From Sanguinoderma infundibulare (lineage: Eukaryota > Basidiomycota > Agaricomycetes > Polyporales > Polyporaceae), in the NCBI GenBank assembly GCA_032821775.1, contig JAVLRN010000004.1:3472001-3536000 (forward strand): 64,000 bases of DNA, read 5' to 3'. Positions 46,371 through 57,458 of the stretch are shown piece by piece. The notes beneath the pieces were generated by a model. It worked only from the letters and a program-made list of their open reading frames with translations. It ran no database searches and was not told the origin of the DNA. Each line of letters begins with the position of its first letter. Position 1 is the first letter of the stretch. Both the position numbers and the translations under genes were made by a program.

Positions 46371-47005
46371 ATCACTCCCTTGCCCCTATAGAATAATCAG
46401 ACAGGATAAACGAACTGCAGAAGAGTGATATGCATGACAGCCCTGAGACCTCCTGGATGAAAAAGAACAGAGCCAATCTCCTGCATTTTCTCCCCTTTAG
46501 ATGCGGATGACTTGCGGGTTTTGGATCCACTTGCACCACGAGATGACTGGATTTATCCAACGTGAGTAAAACGGGGAAAAAGTAGGAGGGGTGCTGGCAG
46601 TGTGATGCATCACCTTCTCGCCGGACTAGGCAGGAACAAGTTGCCAGAGGATTTGACTGGCCAAAAGCCTGTAGCAGCCTCTTCCTGGGCCTCTTTATGG
46701 GAAACCTTGGGTAGCTGAGCAGCCAGTCTCTTGGCACATACTTGTCGCATAATATCAGCTATGGTCTCTTCCGGATGGACCTCCGCCAACGCAGCTGGGG
46801 GCTGAGGATGGGCCTCCGCTGATGCAGCCCGTGGCTTAGGATGATGGCGAGCAGAGTGGCCACAGTCCTCACAGCGGGACTTGTGTTTGGTGGTCCTGTT
46901 GGTGCGCTGGCAGAACTTGCGACAGGTGCAAGGAAGGCTGTCAGAGTCGTTTCTGTCGCAACTGTGCAGATGGCGAGATCTGCCTGAGGACTTTTCAGGT
47001 GCCAT
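46371..47005 (-). pseudogene. 5' part of the host gene split by the Ty3 element, Cys/His-rich
   Basis: Starts at an ATG (MAPEKSSGRSRHLHSCDRND) followed by LPCTCRKFCQR ... KHKSRCEDCGHSARHH, a group of Cys and His spaced like a small zinc-binding site (C-x-C-x3-C ... C-x2-C-x4-His region). A second half is Ala/Pro/Glu-rich, then IADIMRQVCAKRLAAQLPKV and FLPSPARR up to a donor-like GTGATG near 46610. A further coding stretch (GEKMQEIGSVLFHPGGLR, about 46440-46490) and an acceptor CTATAG at about 46397 lead to the LTR border. The frame continues on the other side of the element at 34094. Family unknown to me. Splice joins are tentative. Confidence 0.5.
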
Positions 47006-47364
47006 AGATGAATAAAATAAAGGAGTGTGAAAGTACGATAGAAAATGAATCAGGGATCGTGGTGTGGAATAGGCAGGTGGCTGAGGAGGGCGATAGGTGT
47101 ACGTGGCCAGCGACCTAAAACCACAGCGCTTATCAGAGCCGCTGTCAAGTTCGGTCACGAAAAGAATACTGACTCACCCTCAGGCTGAACCGATGGTCTC
47201 CTCTGCCTCCGTTCCTCCATCCCTCCATCCCTGTATATAAATCAAAGCTCATCGCCTACTTCCATCATAAGAAAATGTGTCATGAGTTCGTGGCCCTGAG
47301 CCCACCGAACCGCCCTCTTCCACCAAATCTCGAAAGGGAGAACAACTTTGACCTTTTTTCCCTG

Positions 47365-49351
47365 TCATCCCAGCTTTATTGCCTCCTCGTCACCGTATTG
47401 CTCTCCGTTCCATTCCGAAGGCTTCAAACCATATCCGTGTGAGACCAGTTCCCTTTGCTCTACTTCTTGAAGAGCTGCCCTAAAGAGCTGGAGAGTGCGG
47501 TCAGTGCCGAAAGGGCAGCTACCTTCTGGTACAGGCACTGGAGGGTGGCGAATATGACAGCCCTGATCTGCTGCATCGTGGTCGTCTCCATCTCCAGGCA
47601 AAAAGCTAGATGCACCGCTGCTTATCTCAGAGTCTGGTTCTGAAGATGACGAGGAGTGCATATCTGTATCGTCCTCTTCGTCGTCACTGTCCTCTTTGTC
47701 TTCACTGTCCTCTTCATAATGCCCAGCACCTGTCTGACCAGGCTGCCTTCGGCGCTCCTGCCCTTCTATGCCATAGTGCTAAGAGAGGACTTCAGGATCA
47801 ACGTCGTTGAAATCCTCACCAACAGGAATGCCCTCCTGGAGTTTGCCCAAAAGGTGCATATCCTATATGCAGCGAAAGTTAGAGTGGAGTATCTCTAAGG
47901 CATGTCGTACTTACCACAGGACTACGGTTCTTTCCTTGTTGAGAAATTGGATGATGGTTCCAGTCACTATGAAACCTATCACAGTCTGTGTTGATTTCAT
48001 CTAAAAAGAGAATATGCAAAAGCCAGAGGTGTCCAGGCTCGTCGGGATTGAGATAGTGGCGAATTTCGAGTCTGGTGAAGAAAGCACGCCATCGGAAGGT
48101 AAACTGGGTACCGACCTCCACCCACATCCACTCAATCCGCGTGTTTCTGGTAGAGCTACGATATCAGGAGTTAGCCCCAAGTTCAAGCCAAGGAAAATCA
48201 AAGCACGATACCCACCTTCTCCACATAAACGAGGCTCGATTAGCACCACGAAACTTGATCATGAATATGGCTACATCAATATTCTCGCCTCCTCGGTCAC
48301 CCCGTACTCTAGAGGGGACTCCATATTCTTCCAGTGCAGGAACGAAGCACCGAAAGACAGTGGATGATCTGTTATTGGTGTTGGCCCTAAGCATGACCAT
48401 CTGAACTCAGAAGTTAGTTATACCACGATACGCCCATATAACTTGAGCTCTGTAAACTCACCATTCGATCACACCCATCAGCTGTGCCATGTAGCACAAT
48501 CCCCCAGCGAATTAACTTGTGATGCCTGTCCATGTGCCAGAGATAGTTGGGATAGGGAATGGTATAAACCCGGCGGTCGATAGTAGTGTGGTTACATAGC
48601 ATCTGCCCTAGACGGTCGATGCGCTGCAGAGAATCCTTTATCCTCTGATGCTGTATCCTTATACCGCCAGAGTGGAGAAAGCCAGTGATGTATCGAACAC
48701 CAGAGTTTGGCTTGAGTTTCTTGTAGGCCTTCAGCAGCTTATCCAGTTCATCGTCAGAGATGTGAGAGTACTGGCAGTGCAGCCCTAGGACATGCATCTG
48801 CTTGTACAGCGTGTTACGATGCACACTCAAGGCCTTAGCCAGAGTGGTAAGTGGTATCCAGCGGCCAGGCGACAGGGTGTCATGAAGCCATTCCTCGTCT
48901 ACCACCACTGCAGGCCATCCTGGATGACCTGTCTGTAAGCGACGAACGACCTTCAACTTCTGCAGCTGGTCATTTTGTCTATCAAGATATTGAGAGTTAA
49001 CAAAGGGCAGAGTGACGTCTGATAAACTACGTACGTAACGTTTGCCCCTTCCTCTGCCAGTTCCAACTGGTTGATGAGAACTGCCACCGCCGTAGCAGCT
49101 GTAACCATTCATTTTATATCCCTAACTTGGACGCAGAGCTCTTGAAGAATGGGTAGATGGCATTTCCAAAGACTTTCGGAGTGGAGGCGTAAGCGAATGG
49201 GGTCCCCGTCTTCTAGCCGAAGTAGCTGGTCAGCGAGGCGGTAGCCCTCAAACAGAATGGAATGGGCCTTCAATATGTTGGCAGTAAGTTCACAGTGGTC
49301 TGGGAGGGCAGGGAAGCCTGCAGGCCATGAGGCAGCCTTGAGGAGAGACAT
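47365..49351 (-). pseudogene. rve-type integrase core gene (transposase-derived), two in-frame stops
   Basis: Multi-exon gene for a DDE/D-type integrase catalytic core as found in basidiomycete genomes. Exon 1 starts at ATG 49351 (MSLLKAASWPAGFPALPDHC). A helix-turn-helix-like part reads IPLTTLAKALSVHRNTLYKQM. The linker GGIRIQHQRIKDSLQRIDRL leads to the core: YLWHMDRHHKLIRWG (first Asp), VPSRVRGDRGGEN (second Asp), and after an intron NTRIEWMWVEVGTQF (Glu), then HLWLLHILFLDEIN and NHHPIS. The C-terminal part is acidic (EEDSEDKEDSDDEEDD) and ends KPSEWNGEQYGDEEAIKLG. The catalytic triad looks intact. A TGA at 49109-49111 and a TAG at 47779-47781 interrupt the frame, unless the real start is the ATG just after the TGA and the second stop is in an intron. 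No terminal repeats or target duplication found, so it could be a domesticated gene in decay. Confidence 0.68.
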
Positions 49352-49434
49352 AGTCTCAGATGAACCTCACTATGTGGAGCGAAGAAAGCAATAGTATAAA
49401 GAAATAAGGGCAAGATTTACATACTACCCGACTA
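49352..49434. promoter_or_regulatory. Short bidirectional promoter region
   Basis: Only 83 bases separate the ATG of the integrase-core gene (-) from that of the BTB gene (+). A TATAAA at 49395-49400 lies 35 bases before the BTB ATG. The genes probably share control elements. Confidence 0.55.
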
Positions 49435-50540
49435 ATGTCTGAGGGAGAGGGTTGCCACGTCAGCTTCCCTCACTCTTCTCCACCCCTCTTGGCTGCCCGT
49501 TCAGCCCATTCAGCCCATTCAGCCGGTTCAGCCTCCTCCACCCCATCCATGTCTGCACCCACCTGCCAGACCTGCCTCTCTCCATGCCCTGTCGAACGCC
49601 ATCCCACCTACTACTTCTCTGATGGCAGTATTGTTTTCCTGGTAAGTACCGTCGCTCGTGCCTATAGAAACTGTAACATTGATACTGACTGCATGGTAGC
49701 TCACCGACTGTGGGGTCCTCTACAGACTCTATGAGGGCTTTCTTCGCCTGAACTCAGGCTACTTTGAGACCCTATTCTCTATAAAACGAGAAAACCCCCT
49801 AGAGGGTAGGGATGACTCACACCCGGTGGAGATACCTGGGACGTCGAAGAAAGACTTTGACTGCTTTGTGGGTTTCCTGATTTGCCAGTAAGCCAGGCTT
49901 TACTTTCTGTCAACAAACTTTACTTACCAGACGATTTGAAACTAGCAAGCTTCCCAAGGATGACCTGGGATCTCTGGTCGCCATCCTCAAACTGGGGCAC
50001 TTCTTTCAGCTCAATTCCACTTACGAGCAGGCTAGAGCTGCGCTCGAAACCCATCCCGACTTCAAACCTGCAGTACAACTCCCTCTCAGCATCAACAACT
50101 ACATTCCTGACTGGACTGAAGCTGCCTTTTGCCAGCTCATTGAGATCTCTATAACTCAGCTCTCCAACAACGAGGTCGACTCGATGGGCCTCTTTCCCTA
50201 TCTCATTCTTATGCACACCAAAGAGGAGATAATGATGCACTGCCGACTTCTAGCCTTCTCTATCCCTCGTGTGTTCCACTCTTCCTTTAGCTGCCATTCT
50301 GCGGCAGCATGCGAATATGCATGGGAGAGAGAGTGGTGGAAGGTCGCCAAGTGGCTTTTGCATCCCGACAAAGCGCTGTCAGACCGCCAAGTCCTCGCCA
50401 AGTTGGAGGAGGTAGAGATTCAAAGCATGCCATCGCTGTGCAAGAAGAGAACAGTAGAACATATTCAGGGCAAGGGTGTGATGGGGAGGGAGGAGGGGAT
50501 TATTGCACGGGGTCTGCACGCATTACTTCCCAGTCCATAG
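49435..50540 (+). CDS. BTB/POZ domain protein
   Basis: Three exons with clean splice sites (GTAAGTACC...GGTAG at about 49642-49699, and GTAAGCC...TACCAG at about 49889-49930) and no frame break. The N-terminus is Ser/Ala/Pro-rich with CQTCLSPCP. The BTB fold begins YYFSDGSIVFL, then GVLYRLYEGFLRLNSGYFETLF, and VEIPGTSKKDFDCFVGFLI, the order seen in fungal BTB proteins. The following helical part (ISITQLSNNEVDSMGLFPYLI, and SLCKKRTVEHIQGKGVMGRE) resembles the BACK-like region of agaricomycete BTB proteins. About 330 residues. BTB proteins dimerise and often link targets to Cul3 ubiquitin ligases or chromatin; the partner is unknown. Divergent neighbour of the integrase-core gene. The ATG at 49435 is 35 bases after a TATAAA box. 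Confidence 0.75.
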
Positions 50541-50749
50541 CACGTGGTCCAGGCACTTGTTCACGTGACTTTTTATGCAACTTTTCTGACGTTATTTTAC
50601 GGACACGGCAGAGTTCTGCCCACCCCCGCTGGTTTTCCTGTGCCATGGTGACGCGGAGGTTCATTCTGGAACTCGCCTAAACAATGAGGTAAGGGATAAC
50701 ATATGGGATAAAGTATCTGACGTGGCCGCCAGACCACCTACACTGGCCC

Positions 50750-51973
50750 TCAACTTGTACTGTCCTCGGTACTGTACTCGCTACTGTCCTCGCTACTGTC
50801 CTCACTACTGGGCTCGCTACTGGGCTCGTTGATCTTTACACCTCCCCCCCGGACCCCCCGTGCCCACAACATGTCACGCATATGGAAACTGTCGCGGTAG
50901 AACGCCACGCCAGCCGACCAATCGTCCTCATCCTCCCCCTCCTCCTTGAGTTGCGCTTCACCAAAATCTATGATTACTGCTCATGTGGGTCGCATACGAG
51001 GAGAGAAGAGGAGGTGGTCATCTCTGGGGTCGGCATGCAATACACTGTACGATGTGAAACGGTCGACAGCACACAGAAGCGTGGTGCACACTTCTGGTTC
51101 CAGCATGGCGGGGTCTACGTGGGATACGTCGACGGCGTCGGGGATGAACTCCAGGACGAGTGCTGGTAGGTGGATGAACCGCTTGTCCAGTAGGAGGTAG
51201 GTGCCAACGAGGAGCAGCCGAGGGATCGCGGAGCCCTGGAAGGGGGCCAGCCGTGCGTACGTGGTGCGCTCGGAAAGGAAGGCATCGCAGGCAACCCCCT
51301 GGTAATACCTCTCCCAGAGCGCGGCGTGCTTAGCGAGACCTTCCGTGTCCTCACCCGGTTGCAGCGGCCGCGGGTAGAGGCTGTTCTCTTCCTCTAGGAA
51401 CTTGTCCCCTACAGCAGCCCCTGCTCTCTCCGCCTCGAGGCTCCAAGGGTGGGAGGGTGGCAACTTTCCATGGGGGAGCCTCACATTCAAGATTTTGGGG
51501 TCATATATCTTGACGATGACAGGCTGGGGACCCAGCTCCAGCGAGCGGGCGACGAGCACGGCCGATTGGGTGAACGGTGCGCAAGGTGTGTCGATGGTGA
51601 AGACTAGGGTATGGTCTGCTGCTCGTAGAACAACTTTCTTGCCGGGTGCGAACATAGGGCCAGGGTCCATGGCAGGCTCTGGGGGTAGTGGGCTCTGGGG
51701 CTGGTGGGCTCTGGGGGTGGCAGGCTCTGAGGGTAGCGGGGATTCGAGAGCAGAAGGGTGCCACAGACAGAGGTATGTTTTTCCCCTTAAAACCTGGTGC
51801 TTGCTGAGTAAGAGGACTTTTCCCACCGCAGGAGTTTGCAGCACACCCCTTGTGGGGTATACCTCTTGCGGGGCCTGGCAAGCGAAGCGGGATGCCTCTG
51901 TGTGTGCTTGGGCCCTTATCATCTCCGTGACTTGCACCAGATCATCTGCCCACAGCCGTCTGGATCTTTCCAT
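50750..51973 (-). pseudogene. Kinase-like gene, copy 3 (nearly complete, one nonsense codon)
   Basis: Starts at ATG 51973 (MERSRRLWADDLVQVTEMIR), then EEVYPTRG-like QEVYPTRGVLQTP, a Pro-rich linker with five imperfect repeats around SPLPPEPA/TPRAHQPQ, and VIVKIYDPKILNVRLPHG (lysine of the ATP-site type). Next come SAIPRLLLVGTYLLLDKRFI, SVLHADPRDDHLLF (His-Ala-Asp catalytic-loop-like) and VIIDFGEAQLKEEGEDEDDW. Immediately before the DFG segment the frame has TGA where copy 1 has CGT, so translation would stop there. The tail has Glu-Asp-Ser-Ser units (about 50750-50830) coded by a 12-base repeat, also in copy 1. It looks like a catalytic-type kinase fold, but I cannot state a substrate. Confidence 0.62.
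50757..50830. repeat. 12-base minisatellite coding the acidic tail
   Basis: Imperfect repeats of tactgtcctcgc (variants ggtactgtactcgc and ctactgggctcg), about six units. On the minus strand they encode Glu-Asp-Ser-Ser-like units. A related array lies at 29175-29245 in copy 1. Confidence 0.65.
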
Positions 51974-53867
51974 GCAGGCCAGGTGGACGGCGCGGACAAG
52001 GCGGACGGTGTGGACAAGGCGGCCCACATTCGTAATAATGTGTACAATGAGGTAAATGAGCAGAAACGTACTTCTGGTCGAGATCGCAAAAGCACCTGCT
52101 GGTACGCCAAAAGGGGAAAGGATAGGGTGGTAAACTCGACCGGCGTCTGAACTGCCGACCCATTCTTCCCCTCACCCCAGGTATGCCAAAAAAGGAAATT
52201 TATTGTACAGTAAAATTACAGCAGAGAGTAACCCTGTACCTCTGAGTCAAGCCCCCGGTGCGAAGTCGAAGAGACCGTGGTGCGTCTCTAGGAGCTCGAT
52301 GACGCACTCAGGCTCCACGAAGATGTTGTTGGAGAAGAGCACCTCGTCCTACCCGCTGTACGCGAGGAGGGGCTGCGGGAAATCGCAGTAGGGATCCGTA
52401 CGAGTTACAGCCTGGGGCAGATGTCGACTAGGGGTAGTCGGCGGACTTGAGGTGGTGGTGGTTCAAACTCTGATCGAAGTTCATGGCGACGGAAGAGTAG
52501 ACAACATTAAGATGACGAAGACAACATACCACGGGGGCGGGGAGCTTGAGTACATAAAGCTCGAGCGGATCCTGGCGGATCGGAGCAATCTCCCGGTCGG
52601 GACATGCTGGAGTCAGTTGCACCATCGTCGACAGCATCGTGAAACTATCGCGTGCCGTATGTTTTCGAAGTTGGTAGGAGGAGGAGAAGGAGGTGGAACT
52701 GATTCGGCGCGATGTAGAGTATCAATCCAGCAGTTGAAGCGCCTTGGAAAGTGTCCACTCCTTTCTGACCATCTCCCACATGTAGTCCACTATCCCGGAC
52801 TGCGACCTGATTGCCTCCCTTTCCAGAGGCCGACCTCGCCACCCCTACAGGCAGACTCGCCTCGTATCTTCCTGGACTGACTCAGATCCGCCAGCTAAGG
52901 CCTTTGCGCGCGCGACCATGCATTGACTGACAACCTCGACCTCTTGTCATCGAGCCTCTCAAATCACAGGCAATGTGCTCCAATGATTTCTCTATACTGA
53001 GACGGTGGGCCCCTCGTTAAACTGTCCCAGGGCACGTCGCACTTGCGGCAAACGCATTATTCCTCCTCCCGTACTTGGACGCTTCGGAGCCAGAGGAATG
53101 CAGACATCAAGGTGGAGGGATAGGCTGTTGCTGAGGGTCCCAAGGTGAGTACGACTACCCTTGTAGTCAGTTCCATGTGTGTTTATGTGCTCTGTGCCCC
53201 GAAAATGCTGGCTAGTCTGTCTGATTCCATCGCCGAAGTAGTCGTGTTCAAATTTTCTTTCGCGAACGTGGACGCTTCTGGGTTGTAGAAGGTGTGTTCC
53301 CTATTACCCTCCTACGGTCTTCTCCTGCCGTACCGATGCTGATGTGTTTCTCTGGCTGTTAGACTGTTGCGTTGTCTCTCAAGAGCGACCTCGGTCAGCG
53401 ACCCTCTCTTACTAGGCCGACGAGGTTCGGCTGTCCGTCCCAGTCGCGAAAAGACAGATTCTGGCTATATCGTTCAAGGAACCCTCGTCACCAGGCGATC
53501 GTGCGCGGCGGCTGGATTGCCGCCATCCACACCCTCTTCACGGTCGCGGCCTCGGGGACCGAGTAGTAAGGGCTCGAAGCTTTGGCTCCTGTACCGGCCC
53601 ACGCTTCCTTTCATCTCAGCTTTCATCTCGCACTATACTCTTTGCACCTCATCCTTGGAATGGAAAGTGCGTGAGGCGAAACGCGAGGTTTTGTCATAGT
53701 TATAAAGTTAGTCGGAGGTGAGTATGCAGATGACGTTTTCCTTATTGCGAATGGTGACGCTCCATTCCAATTAGCTCTGTGTCAACCTCGGACGAGGCGT
53801 AATGTCTTTGGCACCCCAGAACCGGGCCTGGGGCTGTCGTTGATGGCTGACGACAGTCCAAATCGAA
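51974..53867. other. Intergenic with possible gene debris
   Basis: On the minus strand 52240-52640 holds pieces with coding look: VQLTPACPDREIAPI, DPLELYVLKLPAPV and EVLFSNNIFVEPECVIELLE, separated by TAG and TGA codons. No family recognised. From 52650 to 53860 I see only short, conflicting frames. No RNA gene found. Confidence 0.35.
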
Positions 53868-54060
53868 ATGTCCGGTCTACACGCAACCGCTGTCTTGCCT
53901 TCGCTCCTCGTCTTCATCCTCGAGGTTCCTCGAGCGTTGTCCGCCCTCATCCAAGCTCTGCCCTCATCCACCCTTAGCGTGTGCAACGCACTCGCCTTTA
54001 CAGCCCTTGTCGCATCGCACGTCGCATTTCTACGTCTTGGGCTCGATTCTGACCATCGAC

Positions 54061-55603
54061 ATGGCCACCGCTACCGCCACCCTCCCGGAGCCCTACATGC
54101 AGCTGATGGTCTTCGGTTTCCTCACCCTCACTGTTGTACTCTTCCTCGGTGGCATCACCGCGATCTACAAGCATCGCAGGCACCTCCTCTCCGTCGCTTC
54201 CGGCAAGGGCTCCGCCCATGTGACCTGTCCTGACCTCGAGAAAGGCGACACGACTGGCGGGGCCAAGGGTAATAGATCAATCACCAAGGTGCTTACTTGG
54301 CCAGTTCGGCGGTTCTTGCGCTGGCGATACAGGGTGCTGTACGAGAGCGACTCGCTTCCGGACCTGGAGCTCGTCCTACAACCTGGTTACAGACCGAAGG
54401 AGTCGACTGGAAAGAAGATCCTGAACTTCGTGTTGAGGAAGAAGGACGTGACCGTGAGTGTATTCGCGCTTTTCTTACCTCGTCGACCGCGCTTACCAAA
54501 ACATGCAACGATCGTATGCACAGCCGGACCCAGGGACGGTAGACGCCATCATCAGATTCACCCGACAGCTGGCCGAATACAGACAGCACACAGCGTCGGC
54601 GGCATCTGCAGCAACGACAGCTGGGATGTCTCCCACCGCTCCCCCGGAACCGCCAGCATCTGCATTGCTCGCCACTCCCACGCCCACGTTCCAGATTCCT
54701 GGCATAGTTATCTGGGATGCTCCCGCGGACCCCGGCCTCACGCCGTCCTACTCAACCGCTTCCAGCGCGTTCTCCACTCCCGGCTGTCGTACGCCTACTT
54801 CTCCGCCGTACTCGCCCTCGATCTCCGACGTCGCATCACCTGGGACGTTGTACTTTTCCAGCTTGCCGCCCGCGTCCTCGAATGACTACCTCCACGTGCC
54901 GCTTCCGTCTTGTGGCCCGTGGGGCGAGGGGGTGGTGGATGTCCCCGCGCACGTGTCGAACGTGTCTGGGGCGCGGTTTGTGCTTGCTCCGCCTCCTCCT
55001 CCGCGCGCCCTCGTCAAAGGGACAGCGGCCGGGCGTAGCCGATCCACCAGCTTCGCGATTAGGACGGCGAAGGATGCGAAGAGCACGGACACCGAGGTTG
55101 ACGGGCTACAACATTCTTCGCAAGTCGTGGCTATGGCTGCCGAAGATGGTTTCTCCGGTGACTTGAAGGCTGCCACTGGTCGGTCTCAATCTCGGTCTCG
55201 GTCCGGTTCTTGCGGCGCAGGCGATCGTCCCAAGGGACGAGGCAAGAAGGACGGGCCTCCTCGCACGGCGGACACCTCGAAGGAGTCTCTGTCGGACCCT
55301 CCTGCCCTCCCGATCAGGCTTGTGGTGTCATCCAGCACGACCTCGAGTCTAGTCGACATCGTCCTCGAGGAGACCGCGGCGGACACGGACTCCTACGCCA
55401 CGGCTGATAGCTCGCTCAGCTCCTCGTCGTCTTCTACTGCCATTTCCTGCTGTGCCTTCGACGTGGACTCGCATGGAGGCCCCGACACGGACGCGCTCGC
55501 GGACATGCACGGCTCGTCCCTCGAGGTCGAGAACGAAAGCGGGGAGGACTCTTTTCCGGGCGCGTACGCTTCGTCTCGCATCATGGATCAGTCGGACGTG
55601 TGA
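54061..55603 (+). CDS. Predicted single-pass membrane protein, Ser/Pro-rich tail
   Basis: Starts MATATATLPEPYMQLM, then a hydrophobic span VFGFLTLTVVLFLGGITAIY and a basic KHRRHLLS stop-transfer. This is a membrane segment with a very short outside end, which suggests a type III or signal-anchor protein. The first exon runs to LNFVLRKKDVT. An intron (GTGAGTG...GCACAG, about 54452-54520) joins in frame to PDPGTVDAIIRFTRQLAEYR. The long remainder is Ser, Thr, Pro and Ala-rich with no domain. A weak SQSRSRSGS and KGRGKKDGPP block lies near 55190, and there is a Ser run near 55420. About 490 residues. An upstream ATG at 53868 starts another hydrophobic open frame in a different phase that could be an alternative first exon. 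Function unknown. Confidence 0.6.
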
Positions 55604-56089
55604 TGGACACTTGGGTGCCGTCGTCTCCCGTCGCATCCTAGCCTGCATATGTCCCTGGTGATCTCACGGTTCTGGTGGATGCTTGGTTACATTTATAGAT
55701 CTTAAGCATTATCGTTTCGCTCCAGCACACGGCTTCGTCAGCTGCAGTACAGTTTCGTTGGGTTGGATGTTTGGTTCTTGAGTCGTACTCCGATCTGACC
55801 AGTATACTGCTAGCATTATTACTTCGGTATGCATGTGTCGTGTATATACTAATCTGTCGCACGGGTCTCTTTGCCCCAATTTACACCTCATACAGCCCTC
55901 GAGGACGACACTCCACCCGTGTTTCCCCCACTCCGGTCTGCCGGGCTGTTCCGCCTCGAGCCTTCATATGAGGATGAACCACGTACGTTCCCGTCAAGTT
56001 CTGTTTTATGTAGCGGGCTCATGAGCGGCGTATCAGGATTGGACTTCTGCCAGGTTGCAGGAGGGTCTTTGCTGGGATAACAATGCTGT
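55604..56089. other. Intergenic, ending at a truncated transporter
   Basis: No gene seen. This is where the missing N-terminal half of the transporter at 56090 would be expected, but no transporter-like sequence is present. Confidence 0.5.
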
Positions 56090-56942
56090 CGGGTTGATTT
56101 TTTCGAGGCGCTGAAGGACCCGAAGACGTGGCTCTTCGCGCTCTTCTCCGCGCTCCACAATGTACCAACCAGCTTGGCGAACCAACGGAAGATCATCGTT
56201 TCCTCGTTTGCCTTCACCAATTTCCAGACCGCGCTCCTCGGCTCCGTCAGCGGATTCGTCGGGATCGTCTCCATCTTCACTGGTGTCAAGCTCACCGCGC
56301 GCTACAAGGACAGTCGCGCTGACGTCGGCGCGATCTACTCTGTGCCACCCCTCCTTGGAGTGCTGCTCATCAACTCGCTCACATGGAGCGACAAGGTCGG
56401 ACTTCTCTTCAGGCAGTGGCTTACGGTCGTCGCAGCGCCAGGCATCGTCCTGGCGCTGTCGTGGATCTCGAGCGTCACCGCGGGGCACGCGAAGCGCTTG
56501 ACGACGAACGCCATCATGCTCATCGCGTACTGGTTGGGAATGCTGCCCGTCCGTTCATGTGGCAGGCAAAGTACCAGCCCCGCTGCGTGCCTTGCCCGCG
56601 TCGTTGGTGGATGTGCGCGCTTACGACCGAGGGTCTTGCAGCAACCATGTGCCATGGATGATCATCGGCATTTGCAATGTCATTTGCCCTATCCTACTCC
56701 TGGCCATCCAGTCCCTCCTCGCGCGCGAGAACAGGGAGCGGGATGCAGAGCCAATAGACAGCAAGTACGATGACATCTCCATGGAGGTCGTCCTCCCCGA
56801 CGGAACGCGGACTCAGCGCCGCGTGGATAAGGTACGCTTACAAGGTCACTAACTGGGTGTCCGCTCGCTCATCCTGTGCACTCCTCAGGAATTCTTGGAC
56901 TTCACCGATATTCAGAATTGCGATTTCAGATATGTATTCTAA
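56090..56942 (+). pseudogene. Dal5-type MFS transporter, C-terminal half only, frameshifted
   Basis: Corresponds to the second six-helix half of an allantoate-permease-like major facilitator. It starts FFEALKDPKTWLFALFSALH and goes through LANQRKIIVSSFAFT, FQTALLGSVSGFVGIVSIFT, DVGAIYSVPPLLGVLLI and MLIAYWLG. The first half (six helices, and the signature loop) is missing. A one-base deletion near 56541 (GGAATGCTGCC where GGAAATGCTGCC is expected from the family frame) shifts out of frame. The true frame resumes FMWQAKYQPR, then HVPWMIIGICNVICPILLLA, and the tail DFTDIQNCDFRYVF ends at TAA 56940-56942. An intron with a doubtful donor lies between. It is a relic. Confidence 0.72.
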
Positions 56943-57458
56943 CACATGACAGAAAGCGGACGGATGCAAGTTTTCCCATGGACGATTGCAAGGTTCAACC
57001 TGTCGTATACTTCTGTCCACGAGGGTAACCACTCGAAGAGGACCTGACCAAGAAGCATACCTCCTGCAGCATACTACATAGCTACACCCTACAGTACGAA
57101 CATGTTTGCTGGTATGACGGCACGGGTGGGTTGATCAGGAATGCCACTGTAGACTATGGACAGGATCGCTCTGCCATGTAACACCTCAACGGCACTGCGA
57201 GTGGGCGTGCTGGATTACCTAATCGATTAAGATTCAGTTTCCGTGTCCGGAACCGAGCAGATTGCTGCAACGAGCATCTAGCGTGGCAAGCCATCATCAT
57301 CCCATCGATTGCGCAGGTCGCCCACTCCTTTCCACACACACACAACTTCAGGGGAATCGAGGTGAGCGTGTCTCTGCTTGTGTGTCGAGTGGTCCATTGG
57401 CTAACACGCTGCGTGGAGTAGTGCATTTGCCCTTAGTACCCCAAGCTGGGCCGATCTC
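56943..57458. other. Intergenic
   Basis: Promoter side of the next F-box gene. A CACACACACA run (57338-57347) is the only feature. No gene. Confidence 0.45.

Noticed and set aside
53868..54233. Hydrophobic open frame with ATG 53868 as start of the membrane protein gene
   Set aside because: It is in a different phase from the next exon and no convincing intron connects them, so I started the gene at 54061 and noted the alternative.
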